Below, one piece after another: positions 1-7,900 of a stretch of DNA of 64,000 nt. Under the pieces are notes generated by a model that saw only the letters and a list, made by a program, of their open reading frames with translations, had not been told where the DNA came from and did no database searches. Source of the DNA: Spirosoma linguale DSM 74 (GTDB lineage: Bacteria; Bacteroidota; Bacteroidia; Cytophagales; Spirosomataceae); the NCBI GenBank assembly GCA_000024525.1, contig CP001769.1:5117001-5181000 (forward strand). Direction: 5' to 3'. Every line of letters starts with the position of its first letter. The stretch's first letter is position 1. The translations under genes were made by a program, and so were the position numbers.

Positions 1-30
1 CAGGTGTATGAAATTGGTTTTTGACGCTCG

Positions 31-891
31 TTACAACAACTCAGTCAGGGTACCCTTCTCGTTTACCCGGATACCTTTTTCGGTACGCTCAACGGTGGCC
101 GCTTCATAAACGGGGTCGTGATCGAAGACCAGCAGCCAGTTTTCATCAACCGCCCGGTTAAGAAACTGTGTTTTCTCGTCCATCGTCAGCAGTGGCCGAA
201 CGTCGTAACCCATAACGTAAGGAACGGGCACGTGGGCGACCGACGGAATCAGATCAGCGCAAAATACGACGGTGCGCGGCTGACCCGTGCTTCCCACGAG
301 CTGAAACATCGGCAGCGTCATTTTCTCGGTGTGCCCGTCCATGTACAGTAAGTCAACACCGGGCAGGTTCAGGTCTTCTTTATCCGTAAAGCGAAGTTGG
401 CCGTTGGCCTGGAGGGGCATGAAGTTCTCGCGCAGATAGGTGGCCCGCTCACGGGGGTTAGGGTTCGTTGCCCAATCCCACTGCCCGCTATGGCTCCAGT
501 AAGCGGCCTTCGGAAACGTGGCTTCGAGTGTTGTACGCCCCGCATCGGCATAGCGAACAGCCCCGCCCGCGTGGTCGAAATGCAGGTGAGTCAATAACAC
601 ATCGGTCACGTCGTTTACCGAATAACCGGCCTTCTCAACCGCACCGGTTAGGGTTTTTCCGTTGGGCAGATCATAAAAACCAAAAAATTTAGCGTCCTGC
701 TTATCGCCAGTACCAGTATCGACGATCATAAGGCGGTTGCCATTTTCAACGAGTAAACAGCGTAAGGCCCAGTCGCAGAGATTTCGGTCATCGGCGGGGC
801 ACTGTTTCTGCCAGATGGTTTTTGGCACAACGCCAAACATGGCTCCTCCATCCAGTTTAAAAGGGCCAATATCAATGGGTCTGATGGTCAT
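31..891 (-). CDS. MBL-fold metallo-hydrolase
   Basis: Metallo-beta-lactamase-fold hydrolase of 286 residues with no signal peptide, so probably cytoplasmic. The HLHFDH metal motif is at residues 102-107, and later metal ligands are visible in MDGHTEK, FCAD and FDHDP, so the dinuclear zinc site looks complete. The family includes lactonases, glyoxalase II-like enzymes and other esterases; the substrate cannot be read from sequence. An upstream in-frame TTG at 909 would add six residues, but ATG at 891 was preferred because it places the family-typical TIRPIDIG at the N-terminus. It is divergent from an AraC-type regulator that may share the intergenic control region. Confidence 0.85.
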   Translation of the reverse strand: MTIRPIDIGPFKLDGGAMFGVVPKTIWQKQCPADDRNLCDWALRCLLVENGNRLMIVDTGTGDKQDAKFFGFYDLPNGKTLTGAVEKAGYSVNDVTDVLLTHLHFDHAGGAVRYADAGRTTLEATFPKAAYWSHSGQWDWATNPNPRERATYLRENFMPLQANGQLRFTDKEDLNLPGVDLLYMDGHTEKMTLPMFQLVGSTGQPRTVVFCADLIPSVAHVPVPYVMGYDVRPLLTMDEKTQFLNRAVDENWLLVFDHDPVYEAATVERTEKGIRVNEKGTLTELL

Positions 892-1091
892 ATACGAGAT
901 TTTTGGCAAGTTATACTTTTCCGCTAATTGCCAAAAAACGCATTTCTTCGTATGGGAGTGTCACTTACCCTATGTACTGTTCATTGATTAGCGTAACTCT
1001 GGAATACACTGGCAATCAGCTTTCCGGGCCGGACTACTCGTTCGGTTACTTTTTGCCAAAAAAATACGTTCAACGGCTAATTCACTACTGT

Positions 1092-1967
1092 ATGTTCTAT
1101 ACCTATCACGAACCCAAAACAGAAGGCACGCTAAATCTTATCTGCCAGGAAGCTTCGTTCGGACGGCAGTTCTTCAAGGAACGCCAAAGCCGACTGCTGA
1201 CTATTGCCTGGAATACTGGCCCTGATCAAACGGTCACGATTGACGGTATTGATTTCCTTTTTCCGACGCAAACGATAGTCCCCTTCATGGTTAACCAAAC
1301 CGTTAACTTTGCACGTCCTGTCGATATCGTAGCCTGGCAATTTGACCGGGCGTTTTACTGCATTGTCGATCACGACAAAGAAGTTTCCTGCGTTGGGTTT
1401 TTGTTTTACGGGGCCAAAGACCCCCTTTTTCTTCGCCTGGACGACAGTGAGCAGCATAAGTTCAACGCCTTGCTGACAGTTTTTTTCGATGAGTTTTCGA
1501 CCCACGATACCATACAGGGCGAAATGCTCCGAATGCTGCTGAAACGTCTGATCATTAAGCTTACCCGCCTGGCTAAAGGCCAGTACCTTGATCCTGAGTT
1601 AAGCGAGAAAGACCTCGATATTGTCCGCCGGTTCAATCTGCTGGTTGAAATTAATTACCGCCGACTGCACGCTGTGAGCGACTACGCCGATCTGCTGAAC
1701 AAATCCCCCAAAACGCTGTCTAACCTGTTTGGGCTTTATAATCAGAAAAGTCCATTGCAACTTATTCACGAACGAATAGCCCTGGAAGCCAAACGGTTAC
1801 TACTCTACACAGATAAATCGACCAAAGAAATTGCCTTTGAGCTAGGCTTCGAGGAAGTCCCGCATTTCAGTCGTTTTTTCAAGAAGCAGGTTAATCTGTC
1901 CCCATCGGAGTTTAAGGAGCAGCTCAAACGCAGCCTTGCGGCTTATTCGCCGGTCGGGAAGAATTGA
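1092..1967 (+). CDS. AraC-family transcriptional regulator
   Basis: DNA-binding regulator of 291 residues. The N-terminal half resembles an AraC effector-sensing domain (LLTIAWNTGPDQ region). The C-terminal 100 residues carry two helix-turn-helix motifs, the second reading STKEIAFELGF followed by FSRFFKK, which is classic AraC/XylS. The open frame runs upstream to a TTG at 903 and an ATG at 972; ATG at 1092 gives the usual family length and leaves room for a divergent promoter region from 892 to 1091. The same-strand neighbour 88 bp downstream encodes an AhpD-like protein and is the simplest candidate target, but no operator was identified. Confidence 0.85.
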   Translation: MFYTYHEPKTEGTLNLICQEASFGRQFFKERQSRLLTIAWNTGPDQTVTIDGIDFLFPTQTIVPFMVNQTVNFARPVDIVAWQFDRAFYCIVDHDKEVSCVGFLFYGAKDPLFLRLDDSEQHKFNALLTVFFDEFSTHDTIQGEMLRMLLKRLIIKLTRLAKGQYLDPELSEKDLDIVRRFNLLVEINYRRLHAVSDYADLLNKSPKTLSNLFGLYNQKSPLQLIHERIALEAKRLLLYTDKSTKEIAFELGFEEVPHFSRFFKKQVNLSPSEFKEQLKRSLAAYSPVGKN

Positions 1968-2013
1968 TAACAGGGCGGGCAGTCTAGTCATTTTTATGCG
2001 CGTTTTGATACGG

Positions 2014-2021
2014 CACCTTTG
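2014..2021 (+). promoter_or_regulatory. Possible -7 element
   Basis: CACCTTTG matches the Bacteroidota -7 consensus TAnnTTTG at all but the first base and lies 34 bp before the start of the AhpD-like gene. No convincing -33 TTTG lies at the usual distance. Confidence 0.35.
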
Positions 2022-2055
2022 TAGCGTCAAAACGATAAACTAAAACGACACAAAC

Positions 2056-2610
2056 ATGGCCACTTTCACAGTACCAACCCGGGATCAGGTTTCAGCGCAA
2101 AACCAGCAATTATTTGATAACTTACAAAAAGGACTCGGCTTCGTCCCTAACCTCTACGCCACATTCGGCCTGTCGGACAATGGTCTGGGGGCGTACTTAG
2201 CGTTTCAGCAAAGCCAGACGAAAGGCGCGTTTAAAGCCAAAGAGCGGGAAGCCATTAATCTGGTCGTATCGCAGGCCAATAATTGCGTGTATTGTCTGGC
2301 GGCCCACACGGCACTGGGTAAAATGAACGGTTTCTCCGACGAACAGATTCTGCAACTCCGCGCCGGTCATGCCGACTTCGACCCTAAACTCGACGCGCTG
2401 GTTAAACTCGCCAAGGCCATCACCGAAACGAAAGGCCACCCAGCTACTGATCTGGTTGACGCCTATATAGAGGCTGGCTATGCAAAAAGCAGCGTTGTTG
2501 ACCTTATCCTGATGGTTGGCGATAAAATCATCTCGAATTACCTCCACAGTCTCACCCAGATTCCGGTCGATTTCCCGGCCGCACCGGTTTTGGAAACCGC
2601 TGAAGCTTAA
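2056..2610 (+). CDS. Carboxymuconolactone decarboxylase / AhpD-like protein
   Basis: Alpha-helical AhpD-like protein of 184 residues. The redox signature CVYCLAAH is intact, with C77, C80 and H84, and an upstream glutamate in KERE (about residue 64) matches the E...CxxC...H proton-relay arrangement of alkylhydroperoxidase-type members. The family includes peroxidase reductases and peroxidase-like enzymes of uncertain substrate; the intact CxxC favours a thiol redox role over decarboxylase activity. No signal peptide is seen. It stands alone after the AraC regulator, which may control it. The gap from 2611 to 2838 holds no gene. Confidence 0.88.
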   Translation: MATFTVPTRDQVSAQNQQLFDNLQKGLGFVPNLYATFGLSDNGLGAYLAFQQSQTKGAFKAKEREAINLVVSQANNCVYCLAAHTALGKMNGFSDEQILQLRAGHADFDPKLDALVKLAKAITETKGHPATDLVDAYIEAGYAKSSVVDLILMVGDKIISNYLHSLTQIPVDFPAAPVLETAEA

Positions 2611-2838
2611 TATAATAGCTTCTTAGCGAGATAAAGTCATACCTTTTTTAAGTATTCAAGTAAAAATAGTTTAGAGTAGTTGAAACAAGAGTTTTTGTCA
2701 TACTGACGAAGGATAATCTAATCTATCTCCTCCAACTTTGTTATAACAAATGACGAATTGGGAATCGAACTTTCCGGATTATTCGTTAACTAACAAAACG
2801 AACACGATCAACCATTTAACTACCCAAGGCCTTACCGT

Positions 2839-3576
2839 ATGAAACGAATTGTTCACAAGCACCCGCTGGCCATTCGCTGGTTTCACTGGATCAACTTCCC
2901 GGTTTTGTTCGTCATGATCTGGAGCGGGCTGTTGATCTACTGGGCGTATGACCCCTACAAAATCACTATTGGTAGTTATACGCTCGTTTCGTTCTTCCCG
3001 GATGGCTTTTACAAATTCCTGAAGGTTCCGCGCCGACTGGCCGAAGGGATGGCATGGCACTGGGTATTCATGTGGCTGTTTATGCTCAACGGACTGGCGT
3101 ATGTGATTTACACCTTTGCCTCGGGCGAATGGCGGCATCTGGTACCCAACCGAAATTCGTTTCGCGAAGCCATTCAGGTAACGCTTTATGACCTCGGCCT
3201 TCGGAAAACGCAGCCATCTTTTGTCAAATATAATGGCGCGCAGAAAATTGCCTATTTCTCGATTATGCTCATGGGCGTTGGCTCCATACTGACGGGCTTT
3301 GCGATCTACAAACCCACTCAGTTTTCGTGGCTCACCAGCTTACTGGGAGGCTACAAAGCGGCCCGACTGGAGCATTTTGTTCTAACCGTCGGTTATGTAC
3401 TTTTCTTCTTTGTCCACATCGGTCAGGTAATCCGGGCTGGCTGGAACAATTTCCAGTCCATGATAACGGGTTTTGAGGTTATCAAACGAAACGACCCCAA
3501 ACAGCCTTCGGTAACACCCGACCCCATCAGCGAACCCATAGAACCTACTCCAACGCCTACCCCACTTGTAGCATGA
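2839..3576 (+). CDS. Membrane cytochrome b (b561/FdhI-like)
   Basis: Integral membrane di-heme cytochrome b subunit of 245 residues with four or five predicted transmembrane helices. Candidate heme-ligand histidines lie in IRWFHWINF (helix 1), MAWHWVFMW, ARLEHFVLT and FFVHIGQV. This is the pattern of cytochrome b561 or formate dehydrogenase gamma subunits that pass electrons between quinones and a periplasmic enzyme. The C-terminal tail is rich in proline and threonine. Its stop overlaps the start of the molybdopterin oxidoreductase (ATGA), so the two are translationally coupled and probably form one membrane-anchored enzyme. The direction of electron flow is not known. Confidence 0.85.
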   Translation: MKRIVHKHPLAIRWFHWINFPVLFVMIWSGLLIYWAYDPYKITIGSYTLVSFFPDGFYKFLKVPRRLAEGMAWHWVFMWLFMLNGLAYVIYTFASGEWRHLVPNRNSFREAIQVTLYDLGLRKTQPSFVKYNGAQKIAYFSIMLMGVGSILTGFAIYKPTQFSWLTSLLGGYKAARLEHFVLTVGYVLFFFVHIGQVIRAGWNNFQSMITGFEVIKRNDPKQPSVTPDPISEPIEPTPTPTPLVA

Positions 3577-4373
3577 GCCAGTCAACAGAACCCAAACTCC
3601 CGGAAAGCGACGTTCCTGAATCGGCCGTTCGCCGAAAAGTCCTGCAATCCTTTGGCTTGTTTGCGCTGGCGGCCGCTGTACCCGTTGGCGTATACGAGTG
3701 GATTACCCATAGCCCCAAACTACGGGGAATAAAGAAACCGTTCCGGCAGGTGCTCGATGCCAATGAGCAGGTAGCCCGGACGTATTTCAGCAATACCCAT
3801 CTGGTACGCACATTTCCGGTCGAAGAAGCAGAGAAGAAAGCTCGTGTCAATGGCTATGACGGCATTCGAACGCCCGTTCCCGAAGACTGGAAACTGCAAA
3901 TCGACCGCCCCGGCACCGAGCCGCTGATGCTGACTATCGACGACATCAAAGCTTTGCCAAAGCACGAAATTGTGTATGAGTTCAAGTGCATTGAAGGCTG
4001 GAGCCAGGTGCAGCACTGGGGCGGTGCCCGCCTGTCTGACTTTCTGGAACACTATAAACTCGGCAGCAAAAGCGGCAACGCGCCCAGCCCGGACAACACC
4101 GACGATTTGTTCAAGTACATGGGTATGGAAACGCCCGACAAGGGGTATTACGTAGGTATCGACATCGAAAGCGCCATGCACCCGCAAACGTTGTTAGCTT
4201 ACGAACTGAACGGCGAACCCATTAACGCGCCCCACGGCGCACCGCTTCGGCTGATCATCCCGGTCAAGTACGGCGTCAAAAATCTGAAACGCATCGGCCG
4301 GATGTTCTTCTCCGACCAGCGCCCGCCCGATTTCTGGGCCGAGCGGGGGTATGATTATTATGTGGGGTTGTAA
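3573..4373 (+). CDS. Molybdopterin-dependent oxidoreductase (sulfite oxidase/MsrP-like)
   Basis: Oxidoreductase of the sulfite oxidase fold, 266 residues. The expected molybdenum-ligand cysteine is C139 in YEFKCIEGW, followed by the fold's conserved WGGARLSDF region. The N-terminus has a twin arginine (R20-R21) followed by a hydrophobic stretch, compatible with a Tat signal or anchor and so with folded, cofactor-loaded export. It is coupled to the cytochrome b gene by a 4-bp overlap, which parallels the MsrP/MsrQ arrangement, although the partner here looks like an ordinary b561-type protein. Substrates could be sulfite, methionine sulfoxide or another S- or N-oxide. Confidence 0.85.
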   Translation: MSQSTEPKLPESDVPESAVRRKVLQSFGLFALAAAVPVGVYEWITHSPKLRGIKKPFRQVLDANEQVARTYFSNTHLVRTFPVEEAEKKARVNGYDGIRTPVPEDWKLQIDRPGTEPLMLTIDDIKALPKHEIVYEFKCIEGWSQVQHWGGARLSDFLEHYKLGSKSGNAPSPDNTDDLFKYMGMETPDKGYYVGIDIESAMHPQTLLAYELNGEPINAPHGAPLRLIIPVKYGVKNLKRIGRMFFSDQRPPDFWAERGYDYYVGL

Positions 4374-4385
4374 GAGGTAACTAGG

Positions 4386-4413
4386 TTTGGGCCAAGCTGT
4401 GGCTTGGCCCAAA
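4386..4413. terminator. Perfect 11-bp stem hairpin
   Basis: Arms 4386-4396 and 4403-4413 are perfect inverted repeats around a 6-nt loop, 13 bp after the molybdoenzyme stop. No T-run follows, so it may be an mRNA 3' end stabiliser instead of an intrinsic terminator. Confidence 0.6.
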
Positions 4414-4427
4414 CACCGAAAAATGTT

Positions 4428-5156
4428 ATGAACTACCTACTAACGTTCCTGGCCCTCTTCGGAACAGCTTTTACTAAAAGTCCCGTAAAACCGGCTTCGC
4501 AGCCTGTTGTAGTCCTGGAGTTGTTCACCTCGCAGGGCTGCTCCAGTTGCCCTGCCGCCGACCGGGCGTTGCAGGCTATAACCCAGCAGGCGGCACGTTC
4601 CGGGCAAAAGGTTTATGGCCTGTCGTTCCATGTCGATTACTGGAATCGACTGGGGTGGCAGGACCCGTTCAGCAACAAACTTTTTACCGACCGCCAACGG
4701 CAGTACGACCGGGTCTTAAACAGCAAGACCTATACGCCCCAACTGATTATCAACGGTCGGCAGGATGTGATTGGCGGACAGAAAGGTAAGATTGAACAGG
4801 CCATTCAAGCAATTCAGCAACAGCCTGCCTCGGCCTTTGTGGGTGTCGATGGCAGCGTTGCCCGCGATACTAAACAAGTAACGGTCCATTATGCTCTCTC
4901 AGCCGCCGGACCCTACCGGGTCAATGTGGCCTTGGTTCAGAAAGAGGCCCGTACCGAGGTAAGAAATGGCGAAAACAGCGGCCGAACGTTGGTAAACACC
5001 AACGTGGTGCGTCAATTTAAAACCATCGACAAGGCCGAACAATCAGGCAGTGTAACCCTCCCCCTGCTCACCAGCCTGACCAGTGATGAGACAGTGGTGC
5101 TAGTGTACGTTCAGCGAACCGACAACGGACAGGTCGTTGGAGCCAAACAGTTGTAA
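4428..5156 (+). CDS. DUF1223 thioredoxin-fold protein
   Basis: Exported DUF1223 protein of 242 residues. A hydrophobic N-terminus (about residues 1-16) looks like a signal peptide. The mature start carries ELFTSQGCSSCP with a CxxC pair at residues 38-41, the thioredoxin-like signature of this family. The C-terminal half is beta-rich. The family function is unknown; a periplasmic thiol-disulfide role is plausible. ATG at 4428 was chosen over an in-frame TTG at 4404 because the latter lies inside the preceding hairpin and would bury the signal peptide. It sits downstream of the cytochrome b/molybdoenzyme pair, separated by a hairpin. Confidence 0.85.
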   Translation: MNYLLTFLALFGTAFTKSPVKPASQPVVVLELFTSQGCSSCPAADRALQAITQQAARSGQKVYGLSFHVDYWNRLGWQDPFSNKLFTDRQRQYDRVLNSKTYTPQLIINGRQDVIGGQKGKIEQAIQAIQQQPASAFVGVDGSVARDTKQVTVHYALSAAGPYRVNVALVQKEARTEVRNGENSGRTLVNTNVVRQFKTIDKAEQSGSVTLPLLTSLTSDETVVLVYVQRTDNGQVVGAKQL

Positions 5157-5163
5157 AAACAAG

Positions 5164-5234
5164 CGTGATGGGTGGGTGTCAGATCGGTGCCACGGTTCTA
5201 AACAGTGGCACCGATCTGACACCCACCCATCACG
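5164..5234. repeat. 30-bp perfect inverted repeat between convergent genes
   Basis: Arms 5164-5193 and 5205-5234 are perfectly complementary over 30 bp around an 11-nt loop. The element starts 8 bp after the DUF1223 stop and ends at the base next to the rhamnosidase stop codon (5235-5237, minus strand), so it fills the whole gap. It could act as a bidirectional terminator, although the stem is much longer than needed and lacks T-runs. Confidence 0.85.
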
Positions 5235-7616
5235 TTATAAACTCACCGTCTGCTTACCAGCCTTCAACGGTAGCGATTTCCCTTTCCAGCGCAACGTGCC
5301 CGTCAGATTTGCAGGTAGCGTCACATTACCCGTTAGTCCACCAGTTGCCGTTTTTTGAAACTGCACGGCAATCTCACCTAATGGGTGCGGCATTTTTCCG
5401 TCAACGCTGGTCAAATCACCCATGTATGGCTCGATACGTACCGATTTGAAGCCCGGCTCAGCTGGCCTAATGCCGCAAGTAGTGGATAAAAATTCGTACA
5501 GCGGTGATGCGCTCCAGGCGTGGCAGTCGGAGCGAGTAGGTTCCGGATTTTCGGCGAAGGTAGTCAGGCCCATCGCCAGCATGTCGCGCCAGGGCTTTAG
5601 CTGAGTTATAAATTGGTCACCCAAGCCGGTTTTTTTGAGGGCTTCGAACAGATAGAACTTAAAGTAGAAAGTAGCCTGTGTCAGCGTTGTATCGGTCATG
5701 GTTTTCTGCACCAGTGCCGCCTGCTGGGCAGCGGGCACGGCATCGGTCAACACCGCCAGAATATTGGCGTGCTGGCTGAATGATGTCTTGTCAGGTGTAT
5801 CGGCAAAAAGACCCCGTCCAGCATCGTAGCATTGGGCAAAGACTGCTTTGTTAAGCTTCCGCCCCAGCTCGCGGTAATGTTCCGCCCGTTCGTTTTGCCC
5901 GTAATGCGCCAGCAAATCGCCCGCCCGAAAATAAGTGTAGGCTTGTTGCAGGGACAAGATGCTCGACCCGCCTTTCCGTGCTCCGGCCGGTACACCGCCA
6001 CTGGTTTCGTCTTTTGCATTTTTCCAGGCCGACCAGTCCACAAAATTCCACCACTCTAAAGGGCCGTTCAGGCCGGTTTTGGCAATTCGTTTTTCGTGCC
6101 ATTCCAGCACACTCAGGATGCCGGGCAACATCGACTTCACAAAAGCGTCGTCCTGCCGATGCATCCAGTAATCATGAATCATGCAGACCCAGAACAGCGA
6201 AAATGTGGGAATAACTTGAAAATCGGCCGACGGGTAACGGCTCTGCGTGAGGCCGTCATTGAACCGACTATGCTCATAGTCCATGATGGCTTTTCGCATT
6301 AGCCGGTCGTCGCCCGTAACGTACAGGGAAATCATGGACTGAATGCGGGTATCGCCGGTGTATTGCAGTTGTTCATAATACGGGCAGTCGTAATAGGTTT
6401 CGCCCGCACAAAGCCGGGCCGTTCGCCAGCCCACGTTCCAGATGGATTTCAGGGTGGTGTCACTGGCTGCAAACTGGGCTTTTTCCTGAAATGGATAGCC
6501 GGTAAACTGCCCCAGCAGATCGTCCAGCACCAGCGGTTCGTCTTTGGTCTCGACCGTCAGTTGCAGGTATCGGTAGGTGCGAAACCAGAGCGGGCGGAAG
6601 GTTCGTTTGCTGGTTCCATCGGCAATAAACTGGTCTTCGAACCCAAGCATTGTCCGTCCTTCCACTTCGTTACGATTCCCTTTCTGATTCTTTGCGTTGA
6701 CCAGTGCTTCGGCATAAGCCAGCGTAACGGTGGCCCCTTTGCCCTGGCTAACGGTCAGTTCAGGGTAAGCGTTGGTCAGATGCCCCTGATCGAGCAGGAA
6801 AACGGCTTTGGTGTTGGCCGCAACGGTGGCCGGGGCTTTCCCCTGCAAAAAAGCATTATCCATTTTGCCGTTTACCACCCGTCGAACGGTCGCCAGCCGA
6901 ACTACGCCTTCCTCCATCATGGGAATAGTGCGTGGCACCAACTGCCAGTTGCCATCGGTACCAAAGCCACGGGGTTTAGTGCCAAACCCAAGCGGTTTGG
7001 CGGCTACCCAGGCTTTATCGTCGAAATTGGGTTGCTCCCAGCCCCAGGGGTATTTAGCGGCATCGACCCGGTCGCCGTCACCGGCCACGATATACGTTCT
7101 GAGCTTAGGAATGTCGTTTTTGATAGGCGAATAGGCCGGGTTCTGGTAAATTTTCCAACTGGCGTCGGTATTCGCTATTTTCTCAGTTTCACCATCGCCC
7201 TGCATCAGGAAGCCAAGCTGGTAACTCATCTGGGCAAAGGGCGCTCCCTCTCCCATGTACCAGACCTGCGCGGCCAGCACATTACGACCTGCCTGTAAAT
7301 ACGGTGCCAGATCGAGAGTTTCGTAATTCCAGTTCTGGGTGTCGCTGCGGGCGGGGCCCATGGCTACGGCTTTGCCATTGACAAAAAGCCGGTAGCGGTT
7401 GTCGGCCGACACGTGCACCACAAACCGGGCGGGTTTCTGCGCCAGCTCAATGGCTTTTCGAACGTGATAGATGCCATACTGACGGGCCGGGGACGTAGGA
7501 TGTAGAATCCAGCGGGCGGGCCAGTACTGGTTAGTCCAGTCGGGGGGGGTGGGAGTTTGGGCAAACGTGCTTACCGGGAACAGGACGATAAAGAAAAGAA
7601 AACGAAACCAGGTCAT
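5235..7616 (-). CDS. Alpha-L-rhamnosidase-like GH78 glycosidase
   Basis: Secreted glycoside hydrolase of 793 residues with a clear signal peptide (about residues 1-20, ending STFAQ). The N-terminal beta-sandwich region (about 30-380) includes a carbohydrate-binding-like stretch. The (alpha/alpha)6-barrel catalytic domain follows, with the family-type acidic segment DCPYYEQLQYTGDTR at 410-424 and an aromatic-rich LEWWNFVDWS. A C-terminal beta domain closes the protein. The expected role is removal of terminal rhamnose from plant or microbial polysaccharides in the periplasm or outside the cell; the exact substrate is not readable. No SusC/SusD pair is next to it. Confidence 0.85.
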   Translation of the reverse strand: MTWFRFLFFIVLFPVSTFAQTPTPPDWTNQYWPARWILHPTSPARQYGIYHVRKAIELAQKPARFVVHVSADNRYRLFVNGKAVAMGPARSDTQNWNYETLDLAPYLQAGRNVLAAQVWYMGEGAPFAQMSYQLGFLMQGDGETEKIANTDASWKIYQNPAYSPIKNDIPKLRTYIVAGDGDRVDAAKYPWGWEQPNFDDKAWVAAKPLGFGTKPRGFGTDGNWQLVPRTIPMMEEGVVRLATVRRVVNGKMDNAFLQGKAPATVAANTKAVFLLDQGHLTNAYPELTVSQGKGATVTLAYAEALVNAKNQKGNRNEVEGRTMLGFEDQFIADGTSKRTFRPLWFRTYRYLQLTVETKDEPLVLDDLLGQFTGYPFQEKAQFAASDTTLKSIWNVGWRTARLCAGETYYDCPYYEQLQYTGDTRIQSMISLYVTGDDRLMRKAIMDYEHSRFNDGLTQSRYPSADFQVIPTFSLFWVCMIHDYWMHRQDDAFVKSMLPGILSVLEWHEKRIAKTGLNGPLEWWNFVDWSAWKNAKDETSGGVPAGARKGGSSILSLQQAYTYFRAGDLLAHYGQNERAEHYRELGRKLNKAVFAQCYDAGRGLFADTPDKTSFSQHANILAVLTDAVPAAQQAALVQKTMTDTTLTQATFYFKFYLFEALKKTGLGDQFITQLKPWRDMLAMGLTTFAENPEPTRSDCHAWSASPLYEFLSTTCGIRPAEPGFKSVRIEPYMGDLTSVDGKMPHPLGEIAVQFQKTATGGLTGNVTLPANLTGTLRWKGKSLPLKAGKQTVSL

Positions 7617-7864
7617 AAAACAGAAGGGCTTGAAAATAGCACTGCAAGTTAAATTTTCCGGGCGTTATATACTGTCACTTAATATCATTTAAACAGACCT
7701 GTTAAGTCTTTTTGTAAGTAATACCAACCAGCATCACTACTTATTTATAAGTACATCATCTATCGCTAAAATAGAAGTTCAGTGCTAACATCCGATTATA
7801 GTCGGGTATTTTTAGATGGCAATTGTTGTCTGACTGAACTTACTCATTTGTCGCCTTCCCGTTG

Positions 7865-7872
7865 TACTTTCG
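7865..7872 (+). promoter_or_regulatory. Possible -7 promoter element of xylulokinase
   Basis: TACTTTCG resembles TAnnTTTG and lies 28 bp before the xylB ATG. A TTTG at 7847-7850 lies upstream, but the 14-nt spacing is shorter than usual. Confidence 0.35.
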
Positions 7873-7900
7873 TACCAGATTCCCTAACTCTGGTAACCGC

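Noticed and set aside
903..1091. Longer AraC protein starting at TTG 903 or ATG 972
   Set aside because: The extra 40-63 residues do not look like the family and would remove the divergent promoter space; the ATG at 1092 gives normal length.
6363..7298. Long plus-strand frame of 311 codons antisense to the GH78 gene
   Set aside because: It lies wholly inside the rhamnosidase gene, has no domain or signal of its own and is explained by codon bias on the opposite strand.
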